In this document: in pieces, positions 43,689 through 56,172 of the stretch
How positions within the stretch are numbered: position 1 is the stretch's first letter
How the letters are laid out: every line of letters begins with the position of its first letter
From: Hyperoodon ampullatus
Lineage: Eukaryota > Chordata > Mammalia > Artiodactyla > Ziphiidae
Reading direction: 5' to 3'
Length of the DNA: 64,000 nt
Assembly: GCA_949752795.1 (NCBI GenBank)
Contig: OX457070.1
Coordinates: forward strand, 41,128,185-41,192,184
Position numbers and translations under genes: made by a program
The notes under the pieces: generated by a model
Seen by the model: only the letters and a program-made list of their open reading frames with translations
Databases searched by the model: none
What the model was told of the DNA's origin: nothing

Positions 43689-44800
43689 GTCACTTTCAAC
43701 TTGGTCTATTCTTCCCCAGAAAACCTCTGTTTTATCTCCTTCAGCAAATGAAACAACATTCTTGCAACACTGAAGGAAAATCAATTGGCCAGCTATACAG
43801 ACAGGTGAAGGAGATCCAAGAATCTGTTTATAAAACAGACTTTCAACAAATTATCATTATTTCAGCCTCTCCCTGCTATCCTTCTCTCCTTCAGGCAGCC
43901 CAGACAGGTTAAAACATTGCAAAGAAGGTCTACTTTGCTGTCTCCAGTTTGAGAGAGGGAACTGGGCGCTGGGCTGCCACCTCCTCCAGGTCAAGACTGT
44001 AGCACGCTAGGGAGAGGGTGGGGCAAAGGCAGGGAAAAAAAACACCACAAAATTCCTACCTTTTTGAAGGTGGGTTTTCCTTGATTTGCTGTTTGCATGG
44101 TTGCTATAAGCCTTTGATTGACCCAGGCTCCTATGAGGATACTTCAGCCAATTTCTGGTTGTGTTTGATGTTTCTGTGGACACAAGCTTGGAGTTTCTTA
44201 GTTCACCATTTTGCTGATGTTCTGTAGAACCAACTCTTGGTTCCTTTTAAATAGTTCTCAAATCTCTAATCAAAATACTTTCTTTTAATTCTTATATATT
44301 TTTTCCATAATTAATTTAATGTCTAAAAAGTCATTATTATAGTTCCTGTGATCTTTCTCTCTACTAATTTTTATCTTGATTTCTATCAAGTCTTGCCTCC
44401 CTAAAACTCTTGTTGTTTTTAAAAATTGAATTCTAGATTGTATATAAAAATTTGTGAATATGATTTCAATCCTACGGTGTTATCTTTATTTATTGAGGAT
44501 TTACTTTGCTTCCTCTGCTTATGAAAGAGCTAAACTAGGGGCAAATTCAATCAAGGGTCAAGAAAACTCAAATTGGGGCTTTATGAGGTCTAATCTATTA
44601 CTGATTCCTCTTTGCATATAGGGAGAATGCCTTCAGGATCTCACTCAAAGCCCAGATTATTTACCAATATTCTATTTTTGTTTTTAGCATGTCTCAAAGT
44701 CCAGTTTTGTCTCTCTAGCCCCCAAGAGTCCTAAAAGTGCTTAATTTCTCACCCTCTCATCAGGCATTATGATAATTAAAAAAAACCAAAAAAACTGCAA

Positions 44801-45861
44801 GGCTCATTTCTCCAGGTTTTCTTCTTCCAGGATCATGCCCCTGCAAATTATAAATGATACCTTCAAAGACATGTTTTATTTTATTTTATTTGTAAAAATT
44901 TTCTATCTTTTTTAGTTTTTCTTGGTGGGAAGACTTGACCTCCATTGCATTTGATTTTGAAAGCTTTAGAAAAATGCATTAGATAGATCATTTAACTAGC
45001 CACAAAAATCTCCAGAATATACAAAATTTCTAAACTTCTAGATTATTTTGAAAATTCATAAATAAATTATTTATATTTTTTATATTGAAACCATATCCTT
45101 AGGGATTCTGAAATATAACTAATAGAAACATCTCCATAACAGTCCCTGTTGAGTCAGAGAGTAGTTATTAATATTGATTGACCTCTTTCTTTCTAAAAAG
45201 TATCCCAGTATGGACGATAAAGTGTATGGTCACCCTATGTATCAAAATAAATAGATAAATAGATTTCACTTAATAACTTTATCTTGCCAGAAGCTAAATG
45301 GAATATTTAATTTTGAGTATACAGATGTACTATATTGTGAAATACATGTTTTAAATGTATGGACAGTTGACTATATCACTTTTTCTTGTTTATTATGTCA
45401 TATGCATCTCATCATCTTTCAATATTTTTGCTGGCTACCCTTAGTCAGTAGGAAAACTGATAAATGTAAGGTTTTATAGCCTTTTAAAACAAAATATCAA
45501 TAACATTAGATACGTACACTGTATGTAATGATAATAAGTAAGCGATATTTTTAGTTTTGTGTGCATGCACAACCAAGAAGTTGGGGAAAAGTCTCACAAG
45601 TGAATTTTGCTAGTATATGATTTTGTTGCCTTAACTTTAATTTTGGGGACATATGTTTTATCCTACATTACATTTTATTAGAATTCAACCATTTCTTAAA
45701 ACAAAAAGCATATAAAGAGCTGTATACATAAAGATGCATCCAATCCCCAAAGACCATAAATACTTTATAGAGTCATGAGTCAAGTGGTTGATATTTCTTG
45801 CAGGGTAAAATGGTTCAGTTCAAATTTTTAAATGCACTTGAAAAAAGCCAATCAGTTTCTG
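44801..45861. other. No gene recognised
   Basis: AT-rich, unique-looking sequence with no sustained open frame. Confidence 0.4.
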
Positions 45862-46030
45862 AGTGACTCTCAACCCTGGCTTTACATCAGAAATATGTGC
45901 AGATTTTTGTGTGTGTGTGTGTGTGTGAGAGACAGACAGACAGATGGATGACATTCTTAGGAGTGCTATGGAGACATGTTACTTTTTAAAAGTTTACAGG
46001 TTCTCTCTGATGCGCAGCCACAGATGGAAG
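45862..46030. mobile_element. MER5A-like hAT MITE
   Basis: ctcaaccctggctttacatc at the left and aggttctctctgatgcgcagcc at the right match the two ends of the MER5A palindrome. Confidence 0.6.
45908..45946. repeat. (GT)n plus (GACA)n microsatellite
   Basis: A GT tract followed by gagagacagacagacaga, inside the MER5A-like element. Confidence 0.85.
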
Positions 46031-47029
46031 TGTCTGTAGCATGAGCATGTCAGGTTCAACTCCTCCACTGAGGCAAGTGGCCACAGGTGAGAAGATATTT
46101 TTGAGTCAGATGAACATATTTTTCTAAACACAGAGGTTGTGCCAATAACTAAAGTGAATCATCTAATGTCTGTGTCACAAAACCAGGTGCCCAAGCCTGA
46201 TTTGAGAAATCCCAATAAAAGAAATCTCTCTTATTGGGAGTTTAAGTAATTAAATTTATAAGAACACATGCACATACACAAAAACACAGAGGTAGAAAGT
46301 TGAATCGAGAGCAGTGAACAGAAACACAAACTATGATGGGAGAAGCAAAAGGACAGCGAGTGGGAGTGAGAGCAAGAGTGAGAATGAGAAGAGAGCTCTT
46401 AAGCATAATATAGAGAGCATCAAATACCCACATCTTATGGGAGGACATGATAATCATATCTCCGGATCTGTACTTGGGTCAGGAGGCTTGCAGTTATAAC
46501 AAGGAAAGAGTTGTTATTTTAGGAATTTATAAGGATTGTATGCAGCTACTTGACCAGCTTGGGGCATATTTTTATATTCTTGTGTATTTTTATATGACCT
46601 GAAGTAACCTGAGTATAATCTATTTTTTGCAACTTGAATGACACTAATAACAGAATTCATAACAGAATTATGAATGAACATGTCTTTAAAATTAGAAATG
46701 AGTGTTATGTGGGAAGAGTAAGAGGTAACAGATGTGAAAATACCAAAAGGAAGCAATATTTAAATGAGATATTTTACATTTTAAAGAGACTCTGTCTTCA
46801 TTTAGAATAGAAAAAAAATTATGTTGCTTTGAAATAAATCACTGGGTCACAATTTTAATAGATAAAATATGATAGTTCTGCCTCAAAAATATATCCTTCA
46901 TATCACTTCTATTTTTCATTTATACTTTGCCATCCTGGTACAAAGTACATGGTCTATTGCAGCAGACTTATCAGGGGTCTTATGCTTCCTCTCTTGTCCC
47001 CAAAGTCTATTATACATATGACAATGAGA
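46031..47029. other. No gene recognised
   Basis: About 1 kb without recognisable repeats. The open frames at 46242-46756 have no family signature. Confidence 0.4.
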
Positions 47030-47600
47030 GTGATGCTCTGAATTTACTTATCAGATTTTATCACCCCCGGACATAATACTCTCCAATTGCTTGACATTTA
47101 CGGTGGAACAACCTACAGACTTCTTGACCATAGCCTGACATATGCTCCCTAATGCATCACCTGTCCTCCTTTGTGACCTAAACTTGTACAATTCTCTCCT
47201 TTTTCCTGACATTCTGACCTCACTGATTGTTCTTTCTGTTCTTAACACATGCCAACCTCATCACTGCCTTGAAGGCTTCGCTTTAGCGTTTCTATCATCC
47301 TGTGTTATTCTTTCTCTAGATCATAGCATGGTTGGTTTCTTCTCATCATTTAGTTTCCACAGGGAAGCCTTTCTGCCCACCTCATCTAAGGGGCCACCCA
47401 TCTCTCCAGAAACTCTATCCCATTATACTTTTGGTGTATTCATAGCATTTATTATTATTTGAATTTATTGCATTTATTTTTCATGTGTTTAATATATATT
47501 TTCCTCTTCTAGAGTATAAACTCCAATAAGTTTGGAACCTTGTCTATCTTCTTCATCAGAATTATAACTATATAATCAAAGTTTGATAAATGCTCCTTAA
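47030..47600 (+). mobile_element. L2 LINE 3' portion
   Basis: actctccaattgcttgacat, ctgacatatgctccctaatg, cacagggaagcctttctgcc, tagagtataaactccaataag and ccttgtctatcttcttcatc are L2 3' blocks in the proper order. The 106-codon frame at 47142-47462 is derived from it. Confidence 0.8.
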
Positions 47601-48519
47601 ATGAAAAACATGTCAGAAATTAGTTGGCTTATATATGTACCTGGAACTGCTTTTATAGGCTTGTTTTTCCCACTGCATTTCTAATTCCACTCTTTTTTTT
47701 TTTTTTTTTGGTCCTTCATAGTAGAATTGTTTACCTTCTTCATGACACTAAGGTATTCTAGTATATTGAAAATGTGATTCATTGTGTACAAGCCTTTTCT
47801 TAAATTTTTTTTTCCCACAGAGCACTATGTTATAGATGGGATATAGTGCTTTCTAGGTTGATGTACAAATGTTAACTTGGGACATCTTTTCATTGTTGTC
47901 CTGGGTTAAAGTCACTGCTTCTTACTTTCCAAGGCTTTGTTTCTTTCTTCTTATTATTTCTTTCTTATATTCTTCTTTAAAGAAAGATATTCAGATACAT
48001 CTTATAGAGTTTTATTTCCTTGTTCAAATGATTGGAAAGTCTTATTGAAATTTCAAGTCTAATTGAAACCAGGTAAACAAGCTATCTATGATAATATGGA
48101 ACCCATTGTGACAGATCTGTGTTGCCTGTGAGAAAATTTCAGACCCATCTTTTGAAATGTTTGTATCAGGGAGAACTTTTTCGTGGCAGCTTTAGCAATC
48201 CTCTCAATACTTCCCCTTCTATTTTCATAAGATTGCTTATTCACTAAATGCAATGGCAGGGGTCTTCATAATTAATAAGCTCTTCTCTGTAAAAGCACAT
48301 GTTCTTTGTCAAGGCCCCAAAGAGTAACATAGATTTTTCCTGGGAGTCAGCCTGAATTCTTCAAATCTGGCAAATGTGAACCAAACCAAACTGTAAAAAT
48401 ACAGTTCTATCTAGTTCGTATTCTGTGGAAAATATCCCTGCTCTATGCCTCTCTTTCTCTCTGTACCTCACCACCGCCCCACTGTTGGAACATGGTACTT
48501 TACTGTAATTTCTTGTCTA
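47601..48519. other. No gene recognised
   Basis: AT-rich sequence with T-runs (47694-47710). No element or gene recognised. Confidence 0.4.
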
Positions 48520-48660
48520 GTATCACTATCTAAAAATTTTCTTCAAACGTTTAAATTCTGTGAAGACAGGTACCAGGCCAATTGTACTTACTATCTACAG
48601 CACTGAACATAGGCTTCTGAAACACAGTAAATATTCACAGACTATCAACTAAATGATTTA
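48520..48660 (+). mobile_element. L2 3' end fragment
   Basis: aattctgtgaagacaggtacc followed by acagcactgaacataggctt and cagtaaatattcacagacta is the diverged L2 terminus. Confidence 0.6.
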
Positions 48661-50989
48661 ATGAAGAAAGAATGGTAGATAGATAGGCTAACTCTTTCTG
48701 TTTTTCTATTTTTGTTTGTTTTGACTTTAGCCAGTATATCTTAGAGACATTCTCCTGGTGGGGTATCTAACAGTTTAAAGAAAATGTTAACCATGGACAA
48801 AATGTAAATCCAAAGGCAGGAATTCAGTAATTATTGAAAGCAGCATTAAGCCCACCAGTGTTAAAGCTGAAAATAATTATCTTTTGATGCCTGTGATATT
48901 GCTAATGTGAAAATGTGGAGAGTGCCAAAGCATACGGAGAAATTCAGAGAAATATAATTTAGTGGTAATCCTGTTACTATTTTATGTGAGGCCTTGTATT
49001 ATAACCTCATTAGCTCAAAGAGGGTATATTCAGGGCATGTTCTTCTGAATTCACATAGGAATAAGCAGGAAAGCCCAACACCTCTTGTATAACACGTTTC
49101 TGCAGATGGTGTCAATAGCGGTGCCCTTCTCTTCCACCTCCCTTTGCTCCATACAGAAGGCAGTTTATAGATGGTATTTTGCTAGTCTCAGGTCTCCAAT
49201 GAGTATTCATCATAGCAGACATTTTCAAGAGGATCGTTGCATCCTTAGCCGTTCATTGAAGGCCCCTAACGAGTTAGCTGACACAAAGAGTTGGGAAAAC
49301 AACTTAACCTTGCCAGCAAATGGGATCAGATCTGCCAGCAACACCAATTTGCCCCACATGCTACAACACCTGCTACAGTAAAAGAAGATATAATACAATT
49401 GCTATCGGGAGATGTCCAACCAGGGACTAGAGCAGGAGCTTCCACATCTGTTGGCAGTGGAAATCTGTCATCTTCTATCTGTGCTCAGTGCTTTGAGAGG
49501 TCATACACATGACATTCTTATAGAATTAGCAATGCTTTCCTTTGGAAACTTTACCAACATGTACTTATAAGGAGACATATTGAGAAAGTTCAGTAAAACT
49601 GTGTGATGCTACTGAACCCCTAAAAAAGAGTTGATCGTTTGGTTCATTCAGTAATCAATCAAGATTGGTCTGTATTATCAAGTCTACTAAGATAATTGTA
49701 ATATAACTTTTCATGTGTTTACATCGAATTTCCATCATTAGGTCATAAGCAACTTCAAGGTTGGGTGTGCCTGATCCATATATATAGGTGTCACCTATAC
49801 CATCTGACCTTTCAACTAGTGTATGATCAATATCTATATGTTCACTAGATTTTTGGTAGAAAAATAATATATTCTATGACATTCTTTTATGTTTATAACA
49901 TCTAAATTTGATTAAGGCATGCAACCTGATTGTCAGTATATCTGACACCAAGTCTTATGTGAAACTGATCCCCTCCTGTGCTTGGAAAGAGGAACCACAT
50001 GATTTGCTAAGCTTGAGATTTAAGCTAATACCTAAAATCAAGAGATTTATTTTAAGGGATATTTTAAATAACTGCTATGGCCCCAGTCCAGCAGACTGAG
50101 AATATAGCTATAATACATCATTGATGGAAGGATTTAATTAAGCCAAATCCATAATATCTTTTATTTTCCATTTCCCACATAAGCAAGTGAGTTTTAAGAT
50201 GCAATACAAAGTCATTAAAGTCAGATGGTGGAAACAGATCTTGGTTATCCCCTCCACCACTGCTTGATAGGCCTCCGATAGATTTCTTTGCTGTACTCTT
50301 CTCACCTGCTTATGGCAGGTCTGTCACTATACATCTAGTTTTCTTACCTAATGCTTTTAGCAAATGATCTTTTTTTTTTTTTTTTCTAGTGGGAAGGTAT
50401 ATCATGCATTTGGCTGCAAAATGATGGGAAACATTTTTATCTGAAATGTCCACCTATAGCAGAAAAATCACATACAACACAAACATCCAAACTCTCCTGT
50501 TAACAGAAAAATAATATAATAAATATCAGACTTATCAGATATCTTATTATCAGATATCTTATTATCAGATATAATAAATATCAGGCAGGATACTTGCTCA
50601 GTCTAAATCAACTACAAGTCATCTGAAGTGTAGAAAATGTTAGTCAGGGTAATGCCTGGTTTAGATATCTCTTTTTCTTTCCTTGATTTGATCTGGATCA
50701 TCATCAATGGGACTTTTAATTTGCTCTGAGACCAAGCAAACTATGCCAACCTACTTAAAAGATCACCACTCCTTCAATTGCTTATTTAGGAAGGTTTAGG
50801 CATCAGAACAGCCACAGCAATAAAAGCTCAAGAAGTAGTCAAGCCTTCAAAATAAATGAGGGTTCTTTTTTCTTCAATTCCTCTTGTAAAGTAATTTTGG
50901 TCCCTTGCTCACAGCTTGTCTCCAGTGCTGCAGTACCATGGATATCTGTGTTTTCTCCCTGGTCACCACAATAGGTCCACCGCTCTTGT
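48661..50989. other. Longest unassigned stretch
   Basis: No repeat family or gene is recognised over about 2.3 kb. The segment 49085-49512 is somewhat GC-richer and holds two overlapping plus-strand frames (98 and 73 codons). A T-run lies at 50370-50386 and a short tandem repeat at 50531-50572. Confidence 0.4.
50531..50572. repeat. 15-bp tandem repeat, 2.8 units
   Basis: cttatcagatat (50531-50542) is followed by two exact cttattatcagatat units (50543-50557 and 50558-50572). Confidence 0.9.
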
Positions 50990-51195
50990 GCACATACATT
51001 TTTATCTTAGTTTGGAGCATGGCCATATATATATATATTTAATTTTAAATATTCAGAGAATTTTTCTTCCCCTAGAATGTAAACTCTTTGGTTTGGGACT
51101 TGTTTTGTTCATCGCTATATTTCAAGCTTTTCAAATAATTCCTGGTATGTAATAGATGCACAAAAATAATTATTGAATAAATCATTGAATGAATG
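50990..51195 (+). mobile_element. L2 3' end fragment
   Basis: tagaatgtaaactctttgg, tgttttgttcatcgctatat and tattgaataaatcattgaatg are the L2 terminus. Confidence 0.75.
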
Positions 51196-52289
51196 TATGA
51201 ATGAATGATTTCTGTTTTTTTGGAGTTATATTTTGGATGTTTAGATTAGGAATTTGGTTTAAGAATATCAGTGTCTGTTTAGGCAATTAAACTTTTTGTT
51301 TTGGGTTGTCTGCAGCACATAAGGATTACTTAATGCCTTTACCCTGTCGTAGAGAGATATCAAGAACAGAAGAGAAAAAACTTGGCCTTAGTACAGAAAA
51401 TCTGATTTTCTGTGTTTGTGTGTGTGTGTGTGTGTGCGTGTGTATTGCTCCAAGGATTTCAAGCTTCTAAACTACACAGCTACTGGGATGCGTGTGGGGG
51501 GTGCAATGGGTAAACTACGTAAAATATTCAGCCCGCAGTGGTAGAAGGAAATTTTATGATTTTATTAATATTTAAATTTGTGAGTTTTGCAGATGAGTCT
51601 GGAAGTATATTCCAAATAAATTTATTTTAAATTATAGTGTTGGAACTACAGAATCCAGTTAAAAAAACTATAAAGGATTGAGATAAAATCCTAGGAAACA
51701 TCTAAATTGTGTAGGTTCTAATTCCATTTATACACAAAATATAACCTGCCAATCAGGAGAAAGATTCCAGTGATTGACATCAAATCACCAGACAGACTGT
51801 TTAGATCCACTAAAGGCACTGGCTCTTTCCTGACTTGGCTCAGCCCATCTTAACGTCCTACAACCCTGGCTTCTTTTTGAGGAGACATTGAGCACTACTT
51901 ACTAAGAGAGGTCGCTGAAGTTTTGGTTAATTTTCTACAGTGCTAAATACAAAGCAGCAGTTAAAACTTTACATATACAGATATTTTAAGTAAATTGAAA
52001 ATGGTATTGATTGGACCTGTAGTCTAAGTACATTTACCATCCCTTGCTTTTCTATTTTGTTTTAATCCTTAACAGATGATACAGAATTCATTATGGCTCA
52101 GCCAGAATTACAGCAAATTTTTCCTTGTCACCAGAACAACATTCTTAATTCCTTAGAGTGAGTGAACTTTGAAACTCTCTTACAAAGACTTAACTTTTAA
52201 GAAGGCAGCTGTCAAAAGATGCATTTAAGTTTATTCATCATTTCTGTCTCATTCTGTCATTCCAGAGGAAGGGAATAATAAATTAAAAG
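51196..52289. other. No gene recognised
   Basis: AT-rich DNA apart from the GT microsatellite at 51411-51443. Confidence 0.4.
51411..51443. repeat. (GT)n microsatellite
   Basis: About 16 GT units with one T/C interruption each. Confidence 0.88.
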
Positions 52290-52370
52290 CTCTATTATTC
52301 AACAACTATTTATTGAAAAGCTATGATGTGCTTGGCGCTAGGCTAAGGCAGTAACATTAAAAAATGGAGA
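52290..52370 (-). mobile_element. L2 3' end fragment
   Basis: ttcaacaactatttattgaaa with gatgtgcttggcgctaggct is the reverse-complement L2 terminus. Confidence 0.65.
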
Positions 52371-52682
52371 GAACTTTACTCTTAAATATACACATTTTAC
52401 TGTGAGATGTAAATATAATAACATATACTTAAATATATATCAATACTAAAAGCTATGATAAAAATAAGAAAAAGGAGTTTAGAAGAGTGACTAATTCCCC
52501 TTTAAGACAAGGGTGAAGCCAAAAGAAGCCCAGCTGATTATTAACTTTTTTCAGTATTATTTGCCAAAAATGAAAGCGTCATGTTCCAAAGTTGCTTAGT
52601 TGCAATTGTCTTTTTATTGCAAAAGACGATAGGGTTACTTTGCATGAAAAGTTATTTAATGATTCAAAAACACCATTATTTA

Positions 52683-52882
52683 CAGTTGACCCTTGAACAA
52701 CAGGGGTTCGAACTGTTCACGTCTACTTATACAAAGGATTTGTACTGCACCATCCAGGGTTGGTTGAATCCACGGATGCAGAATCGTGGATTGGAGGGCT
52801 AACCATGGTACTTGAACATCCATGGATTCTGGTGTACACAATGGGTCTTGGAACCAATCCTTTGCAGATGCCAAGGGAACAC
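52683..52882 (+). mobile_element. Tigger2-type DNA transposon fragment
   Basis: Begins cagttgacccttgaacaaca, the TcMar-Tigger2 terminus. It continues with ccagggttggttgaatccacg and ggtcttggaaccaatccttt, as in the non-autonomous Tigger2 derivatives. There is no transposase sequence. Confidence 0.85.
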
Positions 52883-53324
52883 TCTATTTTCCACTTAAAG
52901 GACCCATTAGTTGACTCATTAAGAAAATAAGATGTCAAAGACATACCTGGAATGTGAAGAAAAACCACAGGATTAAAAATATTGATGTTTAAATGGCATT
53001 TGATAAAATTTAGCAACACATTTCTAATAAAAAAAATTAAGTACAACACAAGAGTGGGGCTTACCAAACTGTAAGAAAGGCTTTTTACCAACAATAGCAG
53101 CAAATACTGTCCCCAAACTCTAAGTCCACTTCAATTAATATCAGATATTGGGCCAAGATGTCAGAATCATGATTATTTGACACTGATCGTAGTGAATATA
53201 AAAAAAATTAATATTCCTAACTGGAAAATTTATCTTGAAATTTATAAGAAAGAATAAATACTTAATATTTGATGGGAAAAATAGGGGAATGAAAATAGTG
53301 ACCATGTATAAAAAAAAGAAAATT

Positions 53325-53417
53325 AAATTGTATATGTATAGCTGATTCATTTTGTTATAAAGCAGAAACTAACACACCATTGTAAAACAATTATACTCCA
53401 AAAAAGATGTTAAAAAA
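53325..53417 (+). mobile_element. Severely 5'-truncated L1 tail
   Basis: gctgattcattttgttataa, agcagaaactaacacaccat and acaattatactccaaaaaag are the last 90 bases of an L1, with the AATAAA mutated. An A tail follows. Confidence 0.85.
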
Positions 53418-53528
53418 AAAGCTACATTAAAAATTAATGTGATTGTGATGTAAATTTGCAGTTGATAAATTGTTCAGTGGAATCTACTAGTGTTCAAAAT
53501 TAGATACAAGTATATATGTGGCAATTTA

Positions 53529-53864
53529 TTTATATATATATTTTTATAAACTTATTTATTTATTTTTAGCTGCGTTGAGTCTTTGTTGCTGTGTGCAGGC
53601 TTTCTCTAGTTGCAGCGAGTGGGGGCTACCCTTCGTTGTGGTGCACAGGCTTCTCACTGCGGTGGCTTCTCTTGTTGCAGAGCATGGGCTCTAGGTGCTC
53701 GGGCTCAGTAGTTGTGGCTTGTGGGCTGTGGAGCACAGGCTCAGTAGTTGTGGTGCATGGGCTTAGTTGCTCTGCAGCATGTGGGATGTTCCTCCGGGGA
53801 TCAAACCCATGTCCCCCACATTGGCAGGCACATTCTTAACCACTGCACCACCAGGGAAGTCCCG
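53529..53864 (-). mobile_element. CHR-type SINE (long form) with TSD
   Basis: Ends ccaccagggaagtccc and is flanked by the exact 14-bp duplication tatgtggcaattta (53515-53528 and 53865-53878). It carries an internal 36-base-offset repeat of ggctcagtagttgtgg (53702 and 53738). Confidence 0.93.
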
Positions 53865-54361
53865 TATGTGGCAATTTAAACATAAGAATTTGAATGGTTT
53901 ATTTTCAATGAGGAATACATGGTTTGTTTAATAAAAGTTTTAAAATGGAGGGGCCATTTCTTGGGAAGAAAATACCATATTCAAACACTCATTCCAATAA
54001 CATTAAATAATGTCTGATGCTAAAGTATTTACAAATTACAAAGAAAGGAACAAATAACCTGGTAGAAAAAACAGGAAAAAAAAGTTGAGACAACTTGGAA
54101 AAGAGCAAATGACCAACATACAAATGAAAAGATACTCTCTCTAGCCAATGATCTGAAAAATGCAAATGGGTATAACATTGCATACCACTTTACATCTATC
54201 AATAAACATGTTGATGGAAAATAAAAGAGTACTGTTAGTAGTAAGTACTGTTGGGAGGATGTGGAGAAATATATGTTCTCACATTTGTCTGATGGAACTG
54301 CAAATTGTACAACTTTTGAGGGTATCAGGAAAGATTGATTGAAATTCAAAACATATATACC

Positions 54362-56172
54362 TTTGTATATTTTGGAGATTAATCCCTTGTCAGTCACTTC
54401 ATTTGAAAATAGTTTCTCCCATTCTGTGGGTTGTCTTTTCGTTTTATTTATGGTTTCCTTAGCTGTGCAAAAGTTTTTAAGTTTAATTAGGTCACATTTG
54501 TTTATTTTTGTTTTTACTATAGGAGGTGGATCAAAAAGGTATTGCTGTGATCTATGTTAAAGAGTGTTCTGCCTATGTTTTCCTCTAAGAGTTTTATAGT
54601 ATCCAGCCTTACATTTAGGTTTTTAATTCATTTTGAGTTTATTTTGGGTATGGTGTTAGAGAATGTTCTAATTTCATTCTCTTACATGTATCCGTCCAGT
54701 TTTCCCAGCACCACTTATTGAAGAGGCTGTTTTTTCTCCATTGTATATTCTTGCCTCCTTTGTCATAGGTTAATTGACCATAAGTGCGTGGGCTTATTTC
54801 TGGGCTCTCTGTTCTGTTCCATTGATCTATATGTCTGTTTTTGGGCCAGTAGCACATTGTTTTGATGACTGTAGCTTTGTAGTATAAAGTCAGGTCGTCT
54901 GCTTCCTCCAGCTCCATTTGTCTTTCTCAGGATTGCTTTGGCTGTTTGGAGTCTTTTGTGTTTCCATACAAATTGTAAAATTTTTTGTTCTAGTTCTGTG
55001 AAAAGTGCCATTGGTAATTTGATAGGGATTCCATTGAATCTGTAGATTGCCTTGGGTAGTATAGTCATTTTGACAATATTGACTCTTCTAGTCATGGTAT
55101 ATCTTTCCATCTGTTTTTGTCATCTTTGGTTTCTTTCATCAAAGTCTTATAGTTTTTAGAGTATATGTCTTTTGCCTCCTTAGCAAACAGCCCATGGAGC
55201 TCAATATCAAAAAAACAAATAACCCAATCAAAAAATGGGCAGATGATCTAAATAGACATTTCTCCAAAGAAGACATAGAGTTGGACAATAGGCACATGAA
55301 AAGATGCTCAACATCACTAATTATTAGAGAAATACAAATCGAAACTTCAATAAGGTGTCACATCACACTAGTCAGAATGGCCATCATCAAAAAGTCTACA
55401 AATAATAAATGCTGGAGAGGGTGTGGAGAAAAGGGAACCCTCCTACACTGTTAGTGGTAGTGTAAATTGGTACAACCACTATGGAGAACAGTATGGAGGT
55501 TCCTTAAAAAACTAAAAATAGAATTACCATATGATCTAGCAATCCCACTACTGGGCATATATCCAGAGAAAACCATAATTTGAAAGGATACATGCACCCC
55601 AGAGTACTTTGAAGCACTATTTACAATAGCCAGGACACGGAACCGACCTAAATGTCCATCGACAGAGGAATGGATAAAGAAGATGTGGTACATATATACA
55701 ATGGAATGTTACTCAGCCATAAAAAAAGAATGAAATAATGTCATTTGCAGCAATATGGATGGACCTAGATATGGTCATACTAAGTGAAGTAAGTCAAGCA
55801 AAGACAAATATCAAATGATATCACTTATATGTGGAATCTAAAAAAATGATACAAATAAACTTATTTATAAAACAGAAACAGACTCACAAACATAGAAAAC
55901 AAACTCATGGTTACCAAAGTGGAAACAGTGGGGAGGGATAAATTAGGAGTTTGGGATTAATATATACACACTATTATATACAAAATAAATCATCAACAAG
56001 GATCTGCATAGCACAGGGAACTCTACTCAATATTCTTTAGTAATCTATATGGGAAAAGAATCTGAAAGAGAATGGATATAGGTATATATGTAACTGAATC
56101 ACTTTGCTGTACACCCGAAACTAACACACTGTTGTAAATCAACTATACTCCAATATAAAATAAAACAAATTA
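54362..56172. mobile_element. L1 with 5' inversion (twin priming)
   Basis: Segment 54362-55185 is L1 ORF2 on the minus strand, ending at its 5'-truncated edge with gtcttttgcctcctta. From about 55186 to 56172 the L1 continues on the plus strand (catggagctcaatatcaaaa, AVR-type 3' UTR, final tatactccaatataaaataa and A-rich tail). In L1 order the inverted part ends at ccaaaatatacaaag and the direct part starts at the next bases, cagcccatggagc. The two pieces are therefore contiguous in the element but opposite in the genome. It is inserted in an ancient L1. Confidence 0.92.
54363..55700. pseudogene. L1 ORF2 fragments on either side of the inversion
   Basis: The minus-strand portion encodes [36 protein letters not shown] and the [17 protein letters not shown] region. 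The plus-strand portion encodes [20 protein letters not shown], then [14 protein letters not shown] and, after a stop, the LLGIYPEKT region. Frameshifts are present and neither half has the RT core. Confidence 0.88.

Larger units (their letters stand above)
40740..44800 (-). mobile_element. Ancient L1 5' half (5' UTR and ORF1), interrupted by L2
   Basis: On the minus strand, 43250-42490 reads as an old L1 ORF1: gaaatctcacagaaagtaga, gcaaaaggcaaagtgaaaga, ggaaattatcaaggagataa. Segment 40910-40740 gives the ORF1 C-terminal part (aacctagagttctacacatt). The upstream part (to about 44800) looks like its 5' UTR. The L2 copy at 40925-42485 separates the two ORF1 parts. The 5' limit is uncertain. Confidence 0.6.
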
